In this document: piece after piece, positions 9,154-18,152 of the stretch
Position numbering within the stretch: the stretch's first letter is position 1
Layout: the number at the start of each line of letters is the position of its first letter
Program-made: the position numbers and the translations under genes
The notes under the pieces: generated by a model
Told to the model about the DNA's origin: nothing
Databases searched by the model: none
What the model saw: the letters and a program-made list of their open reading frames with translations, nothing else
Source: Erwinia sp. HDF1-3R
GTDB taxonomy: Bacteria > Pseudomonadota > Gammaproteobacteria > Enterobacterales > Enterobacteriaceae
Direction of reading: 5' to 3'
NCBI RefSeq assembly: GCF_039621855.1
Contig: NZ_CP155071.1
Coordinates: 1,302,001 to 1,366,000, forward strand
Length of the DNA stretch: 64,000 nucleotides

Positions 9154-9447
9154 ACTTACCTCGCAGAGGCCAGTAGCAGGGTTGAGGTGGGGCAGCGTAG
9201 AAGAGGAGAGATGGTGTTTTCATATTCATTTCCCTTGAAGTTTATCCCTGTGTCCGACAGAGCTGCCTGCGCTGTTTTCGGAAAGGCAAGGCTATGATAA
9301 CCCGATAATTTCCCCTCGTAACTATTACTACTGTAAATTTGGGTAAGCCCGACGTGCGGCCAGGGGGTAGGCAGCAGGTTAAGAATAGATTGCGGGTGGG
9401 TGGAGAGGGGGGGGGATTAACCACGTGCGGCGGGTCTGATAATGCGA
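9154..9447. other. Intergenic stretch without a supported gene
   Basis: About 300 bp between two minus-strand genes. It contains a homopolymeric G run near 9407-9416, a short open frame starting about 9219 on the minus strand, and no convincing coding potential otherwise. It may carry the promoter of the thioredoxin-like gene. Confidence 0.4.
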
Positions 9448-9693
9448 TTACCTGTTCTCATCCAGCAGGCGGTACAGCAGATTGCGATATCCCTGGAGTA
9501 ACGCCTCATCCGCTTCGCCCTCCAGTCTGGCGATCACGCTGCTAATGATCGCTTTTCGGGTGGCTGGCCTGCCGCTGCGTAGCAGTTCGTTCATAATCAC
9601 CGCCAGCAGTTCACCTTCGGCCGGTGCATGGAAGGCCGGACTGTTAAAGTAATCGGTGATGGCGCGTCCTGCACCCGCTGATTGGTGGCTCAT
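9448..9693 (-). CDS. YmgB/AriR-like biofilm and acid-resistance regulator
   Basis: An 81-residue protein resembling the YmgB/AriR family of small all-helical dimeric regulators. The shared pattern is AITDYFNSPAF, then a helix ending LLRSGRPATRKAIISSVIARLE (E. coli has a similar LMLSGDNVNNKAII block), then a final helix. I chose ATG at 9693 because GGAG sits 8 nt upstream and the length then matches E. coli AriR (88). The open frame extends to 9762. In E. coli the family affects biofilm formation and acid resistance; that role is transferred by similarity only. Confidence 0.65.
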   Translation of the reverse strand: MSHQSAGAGRAITDYFNSPAFHAPAEGELLAVIMNELLRSGRPATRKAIISSVIARLEGEADEALLQGYRNLLYRLLDENR

Positions 9694-9895
9694 AGCCTGC
9701 TCCGGATAAACGGCACCGAATCCCCCGGCGGCGTACCGGTAGATTCGGGTGATCATTCCCACGCGCGCTCCGCTTAGCTCACTACGCAGGCCCCCTCTCT
9801 ATGATTAATTATCATAAAGGATATTAATATTTTGGATGGGGGCGGCAGGAAGTCCAGTAACAATCAGAAATATTTCCTCTCCGCTTTTATGCTCC

Positions 9896-10567
9896 TCAAC
9901 TGGCGGGATACGTTCTGATCACTTCCAGCGTACCGTTAATAATAAACTGAACGCCCATGCACACCAGCAGGAAGCCCATCAGCCTGGATATGGCTTCAAT
10001 GCCGCCTTTACCGACCAGGCGCATAATCGCACCTGAGCTTCGCAGGCAAATCCACAAAATCAGGCTCACCATAAAGAAGGTCAGAACGGGAGCAACGGCC
10101 AGCACCCAGGGGGTAAATTCACTGTTGTGATGAACGGTAGAGGCCGCACTGATAATCATCGCAATGGTGCCTGGCCCGGCGGTGCTGGGCATGGCCAGTG
10201 GCACGAAGGCGATATTGACCGTCTTACTTTCGCTCAGCTCATCCAGCTTATGTTCCGCCTCAACCGAGTGGCCCGCCTGCTGCTGTGGAAACAGCATACG
10301 GAAGCCAATAAAGGCCACTATCAGACCACCTGCGATGCGTAATCCCGGAATAGAGATACCGAAGGTATCCATAACGGCGTTACCCGCATAAAAGGCCACG
10401 GTCATGATGATAAAAACGTAAATGGATGCCTGCAGCGACTGCCGGTTCCGTTCGCTAAAATTCATATCTCCCGCCAGCCCCAGGAACAGGGCCACGGTGG
10501 TTAAAGGGTTGGCGAGGGGCAGAATCACAACTAATCCGAGGCCCACGGCCTTCATCAGTTCAAACAT
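9896..10567 (-). CDS. marC: MarC family inner membrane protein
   Basis: A 223-residue protein with six hydrophobic segments, nearly collinear with E. coli Mar[26 protein letters not shown] at the start, the central [44 protein letters not shown], and the C-terminal [24 protein letters not shown]. MarC does not confer the multiple antibiotic resistance once assigned to it, and its physiological role remains unknown. It is not next to a marRAB operon here. Confidence 0.93.
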   Translation of the reverse strand: MFELMKAVGLGLVVILPLANPLTTVALFLGLAGDMNFSERNRQSLQASIYVFIIMTVAFYAGNAVMDTFGISIPGLRIAGGLIVAFIGFRMLFPQQQAGHSVEAEHKLDELSESKTVNIAFVPLAMPSTAGPGTIAMIISAASTVHHNSEFTPWVLAVAPVLTFFMVSLILWICLRSSGAIMRLVGKGGIEAISRLMGFLLVCMGVQFIINGTLEVIRTYPAS

Positions 10568-10860
10568 GCTTTCTTTCCTTGAGATATCAGACAGACAGAG
10601 TGATGCCGTTATGATGCCCTGGCATCCTTTTCCTGCGAAGTGTTAAAGGGAAATTATCCTAATAAAGGGTCCGGCAGTAAGGTTAAAAAATGCGGATTTT
10701 AGTGATGGTGAAGTTAATGGCGTGTGTATTTAGGGATAACAGAATGAGGGGTTAAAAAACAAACAAAAATAAAAACATTATATTTCAGAGTGTTATGTGC
10801 GAAGCCTTTTTTTTTATCACTGAGTGCTTGTGCTGACTTCTTCATTGTGAGTAAATGCAC
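10568..10860. other. AT-rich intergenic DNA, no gene seen
   Basis: Region between the divergent marC and cold-shock genes. It is AT-rich, with several poly-A/T tracts, and has no open frame worth reporting. The last 50 bases should contain the cold-shock promoter. Confidence 0.4.
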
Positions 10861-11034
10861 CGTCGGTTTTGAAACAGACAACGTATGCGAGCAAATTTAT
10901 TAAAGCAGTTATCAGTTAAAGCGCTATCTCAGATATCTCTTCTTCCTGACTTCCTTCTTAAGTGCCTCATAAGTCCGCCCTGTTGACAAACCCCGTGCCC
11001 TTGCGGCTTATTACATTTTTTGAAGGAAAGACAA
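10861..11034 (+). promoter_or_regulatory. Cold-shock mRNA leader with cold box
   Basis: Long untranslated leader of the CspA-type gene. CGGTTTTGAAACAGAC at 10864-10879, followed by ATTAAAGCAGT, closely resembles the cold box and following bases at the 5' end of E. coli cspA mRNA. This places the transcript start near 10861 and makes a leader of about 174 nt. In the family this leader refolds with temperature to control stability and translation. A GAAGGAAAG ribosome site lies just before the ATG. Confidence 0.65.
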
Positions 11035-11247
11035 ATGTCTAACAAAATGACTGGTTTAGTAAAATGGTTCAACGCTGAGAAAGGTTTCGGCTTTATCTCT
11101 CCAACCGACGGCAGCAAAGATGTGTTCGTACACTTCTCTGCAATTCAGAACGGCGGCTTCAAGACGCTGGAAGAAGGCCAGAAAGTTGAGTTCTCTATCG
11201 AAAACGGCCAGAAAGGCCCAGCTGCAGCTAACGTAACTGCGCTGTAA
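11035..11247 (+). CDS. CspA-family cold shock protein
   Basis: A 70-residue single cold-shock domain from ATG at 11035 ([20 protein letters not shown]). Both RNA-binding motifs are present, RNP1 KGFGFI and RNP2 VFVHFS. The sequence falls in the CspA/B/G group rather than CspC/E, and the long leader with a cold box supports a cold-inducible member. It acts as an RNA chaperone that melts secondary structure. I give no single-letter symbol because paralogues are too similar to assign. Confidence 0.92.
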   Translation: MSNKMTGLVKWFNAEKGFGFISPTDGSKDVFVHFSAIQNGGFKTLEEGQKVEFSIENGQKGPAAANVTAL

Positions 11248-11316
11248 GTTTTTAGAGACTCCCACTTGCAGCGAGCAGTAAGGGTTTCCCGATATTGCTC
11301 ATGCTGAAAGTGAATA

Positions 11317-11342
11317 AAAACCCGCCTTATGGCGGGTTTTTT
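11317..11342 (+). terminator. Rho-independent terminator of cold shock gene
   Basis: Stem CCCGCC / GGCGGG with a TTAT loop, flanked by AAAAA before and TTTTTT after, 70 bp past the stop codon. Confidence 0.85.
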
Positions 11343-11417
11343 GCGTTTATCATTCAGCATAAACGCGGTTTAATAGGAAACCCTACGCTGTTGCCATAAG
11401 GTTATGTTTACCCGCCA

Positions 11418-12623
11418 ATGGAATCCTGGAAAGTTAACCTCATCTCAGTCTGGTTTGGCTGTCTGTTTACCGGACTGGCTATCAGTCAGATCATTCCTTT
11501 CCTCCCCCTTTACGTAGAACAGCTTGGCGTGACCGATCCCAGGGCGCTTACCCTGTGGTCAGGGCTGATTTTTAGTATTACCTTCCTGATTTCCGCTATT
11601 GTCTCGCCGATGTGGGGCAGCCTGGCTGACAGAAAGGGGCGAAAGCTGATGCTGCTGCGCGCCTCGCTGGGCATGGGCCTGGTGATTTTCTTACAGGCTT
11701 TTGTCACCAACGTCTGGCAGCTATTTTTGCTGCGGGCGCTGATGGGGCTGACTTCTGGCTATATTCCCAACGCGCTGGCGCTGGTGGCAACCCAGGTGCC
11801 ACGCGATCGAAGCGGATGGGCGCTGAGCATGGTGTCAACGGCGCAAATCTGTGGGGTGATCATGGGGCCGCTGATGGGCGGTTTTCTTGCCGACTGGGTG
11901 GGGCTGCGCGCGGTCTTTTTTGTCACGTCGGCATTGTTACTTACCAGCTTCCTGATCACCCTCTTTCTGATTAAAGAGGGTGGGGTTAAACGGGTGAGCC
12001 GTGAGGAGAAGCTCAGCGGGAGCGGGGTGTTTCGATCGCTGTCGCACCCCGGCCTGATTATCAGCCTGTTTGTCACCACGATGGTTATCCAGCTCTGCAA
12101 CGGATCCATTAGTCCAATATTGACGCTTTTTGTCAGGCAGCTCGCGCCTGACGCGCAGAATATTGCCTTTATCAGTGGGATGGTGGCGGCAATTCCGGGC
12201 GTATCTGCGCTGTTATCGGCTCCCCGGCTGGGTAAGCTTGGCGACAGAATCGGTGCCGAGCGCATTCTTTTTGCCGCTCTGGCGCTGACCATCATACTGT
12301 TTATAGGGATGTCATGGGTAAATGGTGTCGTTCAGCTGGGCATACTACGTTTTCTGATGGGCTTTGCCGAAGGGGCGATGATGCCTGCGGTGCAGACCCT
12401 GTTACTCCGCTACTCCAGCGACAGGGTAACAGGGCGCATCTTCGGATATAACCAGTCATTTATGTACCTCGGCAACGTGGTGGGGCCGCTCATTGGCGCT
12501 GGCGTTTCCGCCGTGGGAGGATTTCGCTGGGTTTTTGCGGCCACCGCCGTCGCGGTACTGGCGAATACCATACAGCTACTCTGGCACTGGCGCAGAGTAA
12601 AGCGCGGCCATACTGTCCTTTAA
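11418..12623 (+). CDS. mdtG: MFS multidrug efflux transporter MdtG
   Basis: A 401-residue, 12-helix major facilitator protein of the DHA1 drug:H+ antiporter family. It matches E. coli MdtG throughout: PFLPLYVEQLGVT, the loop motif GSLADRKGRKLMLLR (motif A), ATQVPR, and SAPRLGKLGDRIG. In E. coli MdtG gives fosfomycin and deoxycholate resistance and responds to MarA/SoxS/Rob. No marbox was identified here. The N-terminus is a little shorter than in E. coli, and no strong ribosome site is visible before the ATG. Confidence 0.88.
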   Translation: MESWKVNLISVWFGCLFTGLAISQIIPFLPLYVEQLGVTDPRALTLWSGLIFSITFLISAIVSPMWGSLADRKGRKLMLLRASLGMGLVIFLQAFVTNVWQLFLLRALMGLTSGYIPNALALVATQVPRDRSGWALSMVSTAQICGVIMGPLMGGFLADWVGLRAVFFVTSALLLTSFLITLFLIKEGGVKRVSREEKLSGSGVFRSLSHPGLIISLFVTTMVIQLCNGSISPILTLFVRQLAPDAQNIAFISGMVAAIPGVSALLSAPRLGKLGDRIGAERILFAALALTIILFIGMSWVNGVVQLGILRFLMGFAEGAMMPAVQTLLLRYSSDRVTGRIFGYNQSFMYLGNVVGPLIGAGVSAVGGFRWVFAATAVAVLANTIQLLWHWRRVKRGHTVL

Positions 12624-12809
12624 GCGACTTTCCTGTCTGATGACAAAGGCCGGTTTGCGCGAACAGGCAGGTTTTACGCGGCTTATTGACAGCAAAGCGT
12701 TAAGCGTCGTTACTCTGGGTAAAAATGGCCCTTAACCGGATGATTCTGCATTGTGGGGAGTGACGCGGCCGCTTACTATCACCGCCAACGCTACCATGAG
12801 GTGATAATA

Positions 12810-12974
12810 ATGAGTCGTTTAATTAAAGCAGTAAGTGTGATTGCACTGGTTACCGCTCTGAGCGGTTGCCTGTTCCCACCTCCGGGCGGCGGCGGCGGTG
12901 GTGGTGGCGGCTGGGGGGGCGGCGGCGGCGGCGGCGGTCCACGCGGTGGCTTTGATATGGGCGCTGGCCGCTAA
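12810..12974 (+). CDS. Small glycine-rich lipoprotein
   Basis: A 54-residue lipoprotein from ATG at 12810, with GAGG 8 nt upstream. Signal peptide with lipobox LSGC (Cys20) is followed by LFPPPG and then almost only glycine: runs of nine and eight Gly separated by one Trp, ending PRGGFDMGAGR. The mature part is only about 35 residues and must be disordered. I do not recognise it. The GGC-rich tract is prone to slippage, so length may vary between strains. Confidence 0.65.
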   Translation: MSRLIKAVSVIALVTALSGCLFPPPGGGGGGGGGWGGGGGGGGPRGGFDMGAGR

Positions 12975-12981
12975 GCACGAC

Positions 12982-13010
12982 TAAACCAGAGGCGCTATGC
13001 CTCTGGTTTA
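12982..13010 (+). terminator. Hairpin after glycine-rich lipoprotein gene
   Basis: Perfect 12-bp inverted repeat TAAACCAGAGGC / GCCTCTGGTTTA with a 5-nt loop, 7 bp past the stop. Only a short T stretch ends the stem. Confidence 0.6.
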
Positions 13011-13196
13011 TCGCCCGCGTCAGTACCCGGTATCCCGCCATTTAACCCCTTCGCCTGTTAACATCCGTTTTACCGTACCGTCATCTCCAGGTTGTTGAAT
13101 AGATTATCTTATAGGGTATAAAAATACCTATTATGGCTTATTCTCTTTTGCCGGTGGTGGTGGTAACGTTCCGCCTTTAACCGCTGAGACATTCGC

Positions 13197-13457
13197 ATGA
13201 AAATCCTTATTTCAGAACTTTTAGTCAGACTGGCGGAAAAAGAAGAAGAGTCCAAAGAGTTAGTGGCCCAGGTAGAAGCACTGGAAATTGTGGTTACTGC
13301 CCTGCTGCGTAAACTGGATGGCGATCATCTTCAGCAAATTACCGACAGCGTCAGTACGGCGTTGAAACTCGCTTCGGATGAGCATGCCACCCCTGGCAGC
13401 GATGCTTCCCTGCTGGAAAATTATATTCAGCGACTGCTTATCCACCCTCGTCACTAA
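13197..13457 (+). CDS. iraP: Anti-adapter protein IraP
   Basis: An 86-residue protein, the same length as E. coli IraP and alignable end to end: MKILISELLVRLAEKEEESKE, then QVEALEIVVTALLRK, ending LLIHPRH (E. coli LLKHPRQ). IraP binds RssB and blocks delivery of sigma-S (RpoS) to ClpXP, stabilising it under phosphate or magnesium starvation. The N-terminal half is a predicted coiled coil. In E. coli it lies next to phoA-psiF; here psiF follows but phoA is missing. Confidence 0.9.
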   Translation: MKILISELLVRLAEKEEESKELVAQVEALEIVVTALLRKLDGDHLQQITDSVSTALKLASDEHATPGSDASLLENYIQRLLIHPRH

Positions 13458-13470
13458 GCGCCTCTGTCGT

Positions 13471-13500
13471 CCGGGAGCATCCCGCCCATTGTGCTCCCGG
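13471..13500 (+). terminator. Hairpin after iraP
   Basis: Stem CCGGGAGCA / TGCTCCCGG with a 12-nt loop, 14 bp past the iraP stop. There is no T-run, so it may protect or end the transcript. Confidence 0.45.
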
Positions 13501-13619
13501 GCAATGTGTCCCTTACAGACAGTTTTGCGATCGCCGCAGCGTATTTATGCCTGAATTTTTTTGCGTGAGAAGAAATCCCTGCCAGAATTAATACGAAATT
13601 AATCGTTAAGAGGTAGCAA

Positions 13620-13928
13620 ATGATCAAGACAACCTGCCTTGCCGCCACCCTGGGGCTTGCACTTTTAGCCAGCGGATACGCTAACGCGGCAGAAAAAACC
13701 GTCCAGCAGCAAAAAATGACCCTTTGTAACCAGCAGGCGGGTGAAAAATCGCTGAAGGGGGATGCCCGTAAAACCTTTATGAGCCAGTGTCTGAAAAAGG
13801 ACAGTACGGCGAGTAACATCACGCCACAGCAGGCAAAAATGAAAACCTGTAATACACAGGCCGGTGAGAAATCACTCAAGGGAGCCGAGCGTAAAACCTT
13901 TATGAGCAGCTGCCTGAAAAAGAGTTAA
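13620..13928 (+). CDS. psiF: PsiF repeat protein
   Basis: A 102-residue periplasmic protein with a signal peptide (cleaved near ANA-AEK) and two PsiF repeats, each with the pattern QQ-KM-CN-QAGEKSLKG-RKTFMS-CLKK. The two cysteines per repeat probably form disulfides. E. coli psiF is phosphate-starvation induced through phoA. No phoA is present here and I see no Pho box upstream, so regulation may differ. Molecular function is unknown. Confidence 0.88.
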   Translation: MIKTTCLAATLGLALLASGYANAAEKTVQQQKMTLCNQQAGEKSLKGDARKTFMSQCLKKDSTASNITPQQAKMKTCNTQAGEKSLKGAERKTFMSSCLKKS

Positions 13929-13933
13929 CAGCG

Positions 13934-13953
13934 ATGGGCCTCACGAGGCCCAT
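13934..13953 (+). terminator. Hairpin after psiF
   Basis: Stem ATGGGCCT / AGGCCCAT with a CACG loop, 5 bp past the stop; no T-run follows. Confidence 0.5.
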
Positions 13954-14144
13954 TGATCGCCCGCGCTTAACATTCATATTTCCTTAAACTTTTAAACTCC
14001 CCGAAATACAGCCATTTAGCCATTAATTTACGCTTTGATCCTGCCAGTTTCACTAAAAATACCCTCGTCAATGCCAGGCTTAACCTGCATGTCATAAAAT
14101 TACAGCGCAAAAAATTTCGCGCGAAAATAATAAGGAGCATTGTC

Positions 14145-15680
14145 GTGAGCTATCAAAATGCAATCGTATTACAGGATCTTCCCGAACTGGAGCCGGTGAG
14201 GGTACCGATCGGTGATACCGACATACTTCTGATCCGCGAAGGCGAAGCGGTTAAGGCCTTTCAGGCAAAATGTCCGCATTCAGGCGCGCCGCTGGAGCAG
14301 GGGGCAATTTATAATGGCAGACTGGTTTGCCCCTGGCATAAGGCTAACTTCAGCCTGGAGGACGGCAGCCTGTGTGAACCCCTGGCGTTAAGCGATTTGC
14401 AGCGTTATCCGGTAAAAATTGAAAACGGTATGGTGCAGATTGATCCCGAGCCTCTGCCCCCGCTTTATCCCCTGGCGGCATCGGCAGAGAAGGACGCGCC
14501 GGTTTATGTGGTGTTGGGCACGGGGGCCGCGGGAAGCGCCGCCGCCTGGACGCTACGCCGGGAGGGTTTTAAGGGCACGCTGGTAGTCGTCGATCGCGAG
14601 TCGGAAGCGCCCTATGACCGCACCGTACTGACTAAATTTGTTCCCTCCGGCAATATGGCTATAGATGAGGTTCCGTCCCCGCTGGATGAAGACTTCTTCG
14701 CCTTTGCTGAGCAAAAAAAGGGCGATGTCGAGCAGCTTGACAGCCGCCAGCAGATCCTGCGTTTTGCGGACGGCAGCCAGCTCCGCTATGACAAACTGCT
14801 GATTGCCAGCGGCGGCATTCCCCAGCGCCCGGATCTCGAAGGCAAGGCGCTCGCCGGGGTGCATGTCCTGCGCAGTATTGAGCAGGCGGACACACTGCTG
14901 CAGGACGTGGATAGCACGAAGAAACTGGTGATCGTCGGTAACAGCTTTATTGGTATGGAACTGGCCTCCGCGCTGCGTAGCCAGGAGGTGGATGTTCAGG
15001 TTATCGCCCGCGATCCGCTACCGTTCAGGAAGCCCTTTGGCGAACAGCTGGCAGCCTGGTTTCGCCAGCTGCATGAAAGCAAGGGCGTCCGGTTTATCGA
15101 CGGCGACGTCGCGGGCCTGGAGGGAAACAATGGCAAAGTCAGTGCCGTGATGTTAAAGAACGGTCAGCGGATAGTGGCCGACGTGGTACTACTGGCAACG
15201 GGCGTCGCGCCGGGCACGCAGTTTATTCACGATATCCCCCTGCGTGACGACGGCAGCCTGACCGCCAACGATACGCTGGAAGTCGCGCCAAACGTCTGGG
15301 CTGCGGGGGATATCGTCAGCTATCCGGTCTCTGAAGGCTACCAGCGTATTGAGCACTGGCGCGTGGCTCAGCAGCAGGGCAGGACGGCGGCTAAGAATAT
15401 GCTGCAACGGGGTGAAACCTTTGATCGGGTGCCTTTTTTCTGGACCGCACAGTTTGGGACGCGCTATGAGTACCTTGGGCACGCCAGCGAGTGGGATAGT
15501 TATCAGCTGGTGGGATCGTTAGAGGATAAGTTTATTGCGCTCTATGGTCAGGAGGGCAGGCTGGTGGCCGCGGCGTCCTGTGGAATGTACACTTTTACCG
15601 CCGAACTGATCAAAAGAATGGAGAAGCCGATGAGCATACAGGAAACCGCAGCGCTGGCAGAAAAGGCGCTAAGCGAGTAA
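14145..15680 (+). CDS. Rieske-domain FAD/NAD(P) oxidoreductase (AIFM3/ferredoxin reductase-like)
   Basis: A 511-residue protein from GTG at 14145, with AAGGAG 7 nt upstream. Residues 1-100 form a Rieske [2Fe-2S] domain with ligands Cys43-Pro-His45 and Cys62-Pro-Trp-His65. The rest is a two-dinucleotide-domain flavoprotein: FAD fold VVLGTGAAGSAAAWTLR, NAD(P) fold KLVIVGNSFIGMELA, and the FAD-binding VWAAGDIVSYP. A reductase-type C-terminal dimerisation domain follows. It would pass electrons between NAD(P)H and an iron-sulfur partner; the substrate is unknown. It occupies the place of E. coli dgcC (adrA) between psiF and proC. Confidence 0.85.
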   Translation: MSYQNAIVLQDLPELEPVRVPIGDTDILLIREGEAVKAFQAKCPHSGAPLEQGAIYNGRLVCPWHKANFSLEDGSLCEPLALSDLQRYPVKIENGMVQIDPEPLPPLYPLAASAEKDAPVYVVLGTGAAGSAAAWTLRREGFKGTLVVVDRESEAPYDRTVLTKFVPSGNMAIDEVPSPLDEDFFAFAEQKKGDVEQLDSRQQILRFADGSQLRYDKLLIASGGIPQRPDLEGKALAGVHVLRSIEQADTLLQDVDSTKKLVIVGNSFIGMELASALRSQEVDVQVIARDPLPFRKPFGEQLAAWFRQLHESKGVRFIDGDVAGLEGNNGKVSAVMLKNGQRIVADVVLLATGVAPGTQFIHDIPLRDDGSLTANDTLEVAPNVWAAGDIVSYPVSEGYQRIEHWRVAQQQGRTAAKNMLQRGETFDRVPFFWTAQFGTRYEYLGHASEWDSYQLVGSLEDKFIALYGQEGRLVAAASCGMYTFTAELIKRMEKPMSIQETAALAEKALSE

Positions 15681-15741
15681 ATACGGCCGGTCTGGCCGAT
15701 GCCGCGACAGGCCATTTATTCTGATAATCGGGAAGTTATGC

Positions 15742-15768
15742 GCAGGGGGAAGAGAACCTTCCCCCTGC
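15742..15768. terminator. Hairpin between convergent genes
   Basis: Inverted repeat GCAGGGGGAAG / CTTCCCCCTGC between the oxidoreductase gene and the convergent proC. Confidence 0.55.
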
Positions 15769-15783
15769 CTGACGGAATCGCGT

Positions 15784-16590
15784 TTATTTACTCATGCTGT
15801 CCGATTTCGCCATGCAGCTCTGCATTGCCTCTATCACTGCCGTGCGAAAGCCTTTCTCCTCCAGCACTCTGACCGCTTCAATGGTGGTGCCACCCGGTGA
15901 GCAAACCATATCTTTCAGTTCGGCAGGATGCTTACCGGTTTCCAGTACCATCTGGGCGGCGCCCTTCACCGCCTGCGCTGCAAACTCATACGCCTGCGCG
16001 CGGGGCATGCCGCCCAATACGGCTGCATCGGCCATCGCTTCAATAAACATAAAGACATAGGCCGGCGCTGAACCGCTCACGCCCACGACGGCGTGGATCA
16101 TATACTCCGGCACCAGCGCGGCTTTACCAAAGCCGCGGAAAATGGCCACGATCTCGTCCGCTTCCTCTTTCGTCACCAGTACGTTCGGCGTAACAGAGGT
16201 CATTCCTTCATTGACCAGCGCAGGCGTATTTGGCATCACGCGGATCAATTTGCGATCGTGACCCAGCACGCCAGCCAGAGCATCCAGCGTGATACCCGCA
16301 GCAATGGACACGACGACGGTATCCTTGTTCAGGCTGCCCGCCACGTCGTTCAGCACGTTAAGGATAACGTTAGGTTTGACGGCGCCAAAGAGGATATCGA
16401 CCTGTTTTGCTACCTGCTCAGCGCTGTCGGCGGGCGTGATGCCATACTTCTGCTGCATGGCCTGATTGGTTGCGGGCTTATGGTCGAAAACCCAAATGTC
16501 CTCAGCTTTTATCTGACCGGACGAGACCAGTCCGCCGATAATGGCCTGCGACATATTGCCACAGCCGATAAAGCCGATTTTCTTATCCAT
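15784..16590 (-). CDS. proC: Pyrroline-5-carboxylate reductase
   Basis: Last enzyme of proline synthesis, reducing 1-pyrroline-5-carboxylate with NAD(P)H in the cytoplasm. 268 residues from the second of two adjacent ATG codons, which is better spaced from GGGAG and matches E. coli length. Rossmann motif GFIGCGNMSQAIIGG opens the protein. VMPNTPALVNEGMT and the C-terminal family block VCSPGGTTIEAVRVLEE are intact. It is divergent from yaiI, as in E. coli. Confidence 0.95.
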   Translation of the reverse strand: MDKKIGFIGCGNMSQAIIGGLVSSGQIKAEDIWVFDHKPATNQAMQQKYGITPADSAEQVAKQVDILFGAVKPNVILNVLNDVAGSLNKDTVVVSIAAGITLDALAGVLGHDRKLIRVMPNTPALVNEGMTSVTPNVLVTKEEADEIVAIFRGFGKAALVPEYMIHAVVGVSGSAPAYVFMFIEAMADAAVLGGMPRAQAYEFAAQAVKGAAQMVLETGKHPAELKDMVCSPGGTTIEAVRVLEEKGFRTAVIEAMQSCMAKSDSMSK

Positions 16591-16771
16591 CATCCTGCTC
16601 CCTTATTTATCTGGTTTACGCTGTAAACAGCTTACTGCATTCACTACCTTAATTCAGCGTGGATCGCGAGTCAGTAAAAAGAGGGGGCAACGCCAGCAGA
16701 TTACATTTGCCATTTCTGAAAAGAACGGCAAGATCGTGCTTAATTTTGTCATTATGTAAAAGGAAAGGGCG

Positions 16772-17227
16772 ATGCCAATCTGGGTAGATGCCGATGCGTG
16801 TCCAAAAGTGATCAAAGAGGTACTTTACCGTGCCGCCGAACGCGAGCAGATGATGGTGACGCTGGTTGCTAATCAGTCGCTAAGCGTGCCGCCGTCGCGC
16901 TTCCTGCGTACCCTTCGGGTTGCTGCGGGGTTTGACGTCGCGGATAACGAAATCGTACGGCGTGCTGAGCCGGGCGATTTGGTGGTAACGGCCGATATTC
17001 CGCTGGCGGCGGAGGTAATGGAGAAGGGCGCCGTGGCGCTGAATCCTCGTGGGGAGCGCTACAGTGACGCCACGATTCGTGAGCGGCTGACCATGCGTGA
17101 TTTTATGGATACGATGCGCGCCAGCGGCGTACAAACGGGCGGGCCAGCGGTGCTCAATCAGCGCGACCGGCAGCAGTTTGCGAATGAACTGGATAAATGG
17201 CTGCGGTCGCAAAAAAATAACGGCTGA
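16772..17227 (+). CDS. yaiI: UPF0178/DUF188 protein YaiI
   Basis: A 151-residue protein of the YaiI/YqxD family, related to PIN/NYN-type folds. It opens with the conserved [13 protein letters not shown] acidic motif and contains [12 protein letters not shown] and LNPRGERYS. Function is uncharacterised. It neighbours proC as in E. coli, but a DUF2076 gene separates it from aroL. Confidence 0.92.
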   Translation: MPIWVDADACPKVIKEVLYRAAEREQMMVTLVANQSLSVPPSRFLRTLRVAAGFDVADNEIVRRAEPGDLVVTADIPLAAEVMEKGAVALNPRGERYSDATIRERLTMRDFMDTMRASGVQTGGPAVLNQRDRQQFANELDKWLRSQKNNG

Positions 17228-17269
17228 GGGGAAGCGTAGCGGGTGGCATATCGCCACCCGCTGGCAGGA

Positions 17270-17971
17270 TCAGAGGAAGCTGTCGTCGTCTCCGAAGTCG
17301 TCATCGTCATAGCCGTCATTGCCGAAGCCAGCAAAATCGCTGCTACCGTTATCCTGCTGTAGCCCGGCGTCCTGATTCAGAAACTGACCGTCGTTACCGT
17401 TAAAGGTATCAAGGTTATTATCGAAGCTCTCCTGCGGCATGGCAGGCTCATTGATAATATTCACAATCTCTTCTGGCTGTGATTTATGGAACATGCTGGT
17501 CAGCATATCAGCCATCACCACGCCACCGGCCACGCCAACTGCGGTTTGCAGCGCGCCGCCCAGAAATCCGCGCGAAGCGGTAGGGGCCGCGGCCGGCTGA
17601 GGCGCGTATGCCGGCTGCTGCTGCTGAGGCGCAGGTGCACTGCTCCAGGCTGACTGCTGAGGTGCCTGCTGCGTCGGTTGTTGCTGACGCTGGCCGCCGC
17701 CGAACAGGCCGGAAAGAAATCCGCCGCTGCTCTGCTGAGGCTGCTGTTGCGCCAGCTTCGCTTCCAGTTCGCTGACGCGATTGTTCAGCTGTTTCATGGC
17801 CGCTTCCTGAATCAGGATAGCCTGAGCCATATAATAAGGCGCGCCCGGCTGCGATTGGAGCTGCTGCTGAATCAGCTTTTCAGCTGACGCGTCTCGCGGG
17901 CCCGACTGAGTTTCAGCCTGCTTTAAACGGCCAAACAGACTTTCTATTAACTTTTGTTCTTCGATCTGCAC
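17270..17971 (-). CDS. DUF2076 domain-containing protein
   Basis: A 233-residue protein from GTG at 17971, with GGAGG 7 nt upstream; the open frame continues to 18013 but the ribosome site decides the start. The N-terminal part is an amphipathic helix (EEQKLIESLFGRLKQAE) and coiled coil. The middle is a Gln/Pro/Ala-rich linker with a glycine-rich patch (GGFLSGLFGGGQR) and one hydrophobic segment around LQTAVGVAGGVVMADML. The tail is strongly acidic, with repeated Asp. Function unknown. It lies divergent from aroL and is absent from this place in E. coli. Confidence 0.8.
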   Translation of the reverse strand: MQIEEQKLIESLFGRLKQAETQSGPRDASAEKLIQQQLQSQPGAPYYMAQAILIQEAAMKQLNNRVSELEAKLAQQQPQQSSGGFLSGLFGGGQRQQQPTQQAPQQSAWSSAPAPQQQQPAYAPQPAAAPTASRGFLGGALQTAVGVAGGVVMADMLTSMFHKSQPEEIVNIINEPAMPQESFDNNLDTFNGNDGQFLNQDAGLQQDNGSSDFAGFGNDGYDDDDFGDDDSFL

Positions 17972-18081
17972 AGGTAATCCTCCGAAACGGGCGATAACGC
18001 TATTTTGAGCCACCCGTAAGGAAAGTAAATGCCCTTCGGGTAAGGAAATGTTGCCAGCAAAATAGGGTAAAAGGGCGTTTA

Positions 18082-18099
18082 TGTAAATAAAAATTTACA
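18082..18099 (+). promoter_or_regulatory. Strong TyrR box upstream of aroL
   Basis: TGTAAATAAAAATTTACA matches the TyrR consensus TGTAAA-N6-TTTACA at every fixed position, including the essential G and C separated by 14 bases. Its right half could also serve as a -35 element (TTTACA) with AT-rich sequence downstream, so binding would block the promoter. E. coli aroL is repressed by TyrR, with help from TrpR. The box lies 174 bp before the aroL ATG. Confidence 0.8.
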
Positions 18100-18152
18100 G
18101 CTATTAACCTTATGTAAAATATCGGCTTTTAAGCTTTATACCGCACTGGTGG

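Noticed and set aside
9242..9424. 60-codon minus-strand ORF in the gap before the YmgB-like gene
   Set aside because: It has no ribosome site, is Pro/Arg-rich across a G-run, and matches no family.
13560..13620. Pho box before psiF
   Set aside because: No pair of CTGTCAT-like half-sites is visible in the leader.
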